Assembly (NCBI GenBank): GCA_039935015.1
Contig: JBDTLC010000043.1
Coordinates: forward strand, 1-6,229
Origin: Paralcaligenes sp039935015
GTDB lineage: Bacteria; Pseudomonadota; Gammaproteobacteria; Burkholderiales; Burkholderiaceae_B
DNA length: 6,229 nucleotides
Direction of reading: 5' to 3'
Below, piece after piece: positions 5,994-6,229 of the stretch (the first letter of the stretch is position 1; each line of letters begins with the position of its first letter). The notes under the pieces were generated by a model. It searched no databases. It worked only from the letters and a program-made list of their open reading frames with translations, and was not told where the DNA came from. The position numbers were made by a program, and so were the translations under genes.

Positions 5994-6229
5994 ATGTTAG
6001 ATCGTGAAGGCTACCGTCCTAATGTCGGCATTATCCTCGTAAACCAAAAAAACGAGGTTTTCTGGGGTAAACGTATTCGTGAACATGCATGGCAGTTTCC
6101 GCAAGGCGGCATCAATTATGGCGAGACTCCGGTCCAGGCCATGTATCGAGAGCTCCACGAGGAAGTGGGCCTACGGCCCGAGCATGTTCGGATATTAGGG
6201 CGTACGCGTGATTGGCTGCGTTATAACGT
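5994..6229 (+). CDS. rppH: RNA pyrophosphohydrolase RppH (NudH), N-terminal 78 codons
   Basis: The frame from ATG 5994 stays open to the window edge (78 codons and two bases) and begins MLDREGYRPNVGIILVNQ, which closely resembles the start of E. coli RppH. The Nudix box runs from Gly38 to Leu60 (GGINYGE, then REL-HEEVGL), with Glu53, Glu56 and Glu57 as metal-binding and catalytic acids at the same numbers as in E. coli. The WQFPQGGIN and DWLRYNV blocks typical of RppH flank it. The enzyme removes pyrophosphate from triphosphorylated mRNA 5' ends and thereby opens them to RNase E. A GGGGTGG stretch just upstream may serve as the ribosome site. The gene is divergent from proS. The C-terminal half is not in the window. 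Confidence 0.95.
   Translation, partial: MLDREGYRPNVGIILVNQKNEVFWGKRIREHAWQFPQGGINYGETPVQAMYRELHEEVGLRPEHVRILGRTRDWLRYN

Overview
The window carries a Tol-Pal cell-envelope cluster on the minus strand, preceded by the prolyl-tRNA synthetase gene and flanked by a divergent rppH. In minus-strand reading order the genes are proS, ybgC, tolQ, tolR, tolA, tolB and the first codons of pal, which runs off the left edge. On the plus strand, rppH starts at 5994 and runs off the right edge. The protein sequences and the proS-ybgC-tol order point to a betaproteobacterium, most likely Burkholderiales and perhaps an Alcaligenaceae member. That is an inference from sequence feel and synteny. Base composition is moderate, and no gene looks foreign to its neighbours.

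Layout: 1-28 is the start of pal; 62-1372 tolB; 1388-2608 tolA; 2652-3101 tolR; 3101-3775 tolQ; 3778-4194 ybgC; 4191-5924 proS; 5925-5993 a 69-base divergent promoter region; 5994-6229 the start of rppH. The minus-strand genes are packed tightly. proS and ybgC overlap by four bases (TTGA), ybgC and tolQ are two bases apart, and tolQ and tolR share one base (TAATG). tolA and tolB are 15 bases apart, and tolB and pal 33 bases apart. The only wider gap, 43 bases, lies between tolR and tolA. No terminator is visible, so one transcript from proS through pal is the simplest reading.

Function: TolQ and TolR form the inner-membrane motor that uses the proton gradient. TolA spans the periplasm from that motor, and TolB and Pal form the outer-membrane end. 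YbgC is the acyl-CoA thioesterase habitually found at the head of tol operons. ProS charges tRNA-Pro, and RppH converts mRNA 5' triphosphates to monophosphates to start decay.

The content is mostly ordinary housekeeping DNA and I found no undescribed system. The points worth a second look are the TTG start of ybgC inside the proS stop, the extremely proline-rich stretch in TolA downstream of proS in the same apparent operon, tandem 15-base repeats in tolA, the weak ribosome site of tolA, and the overlapping -10 elements between proS and rppH.
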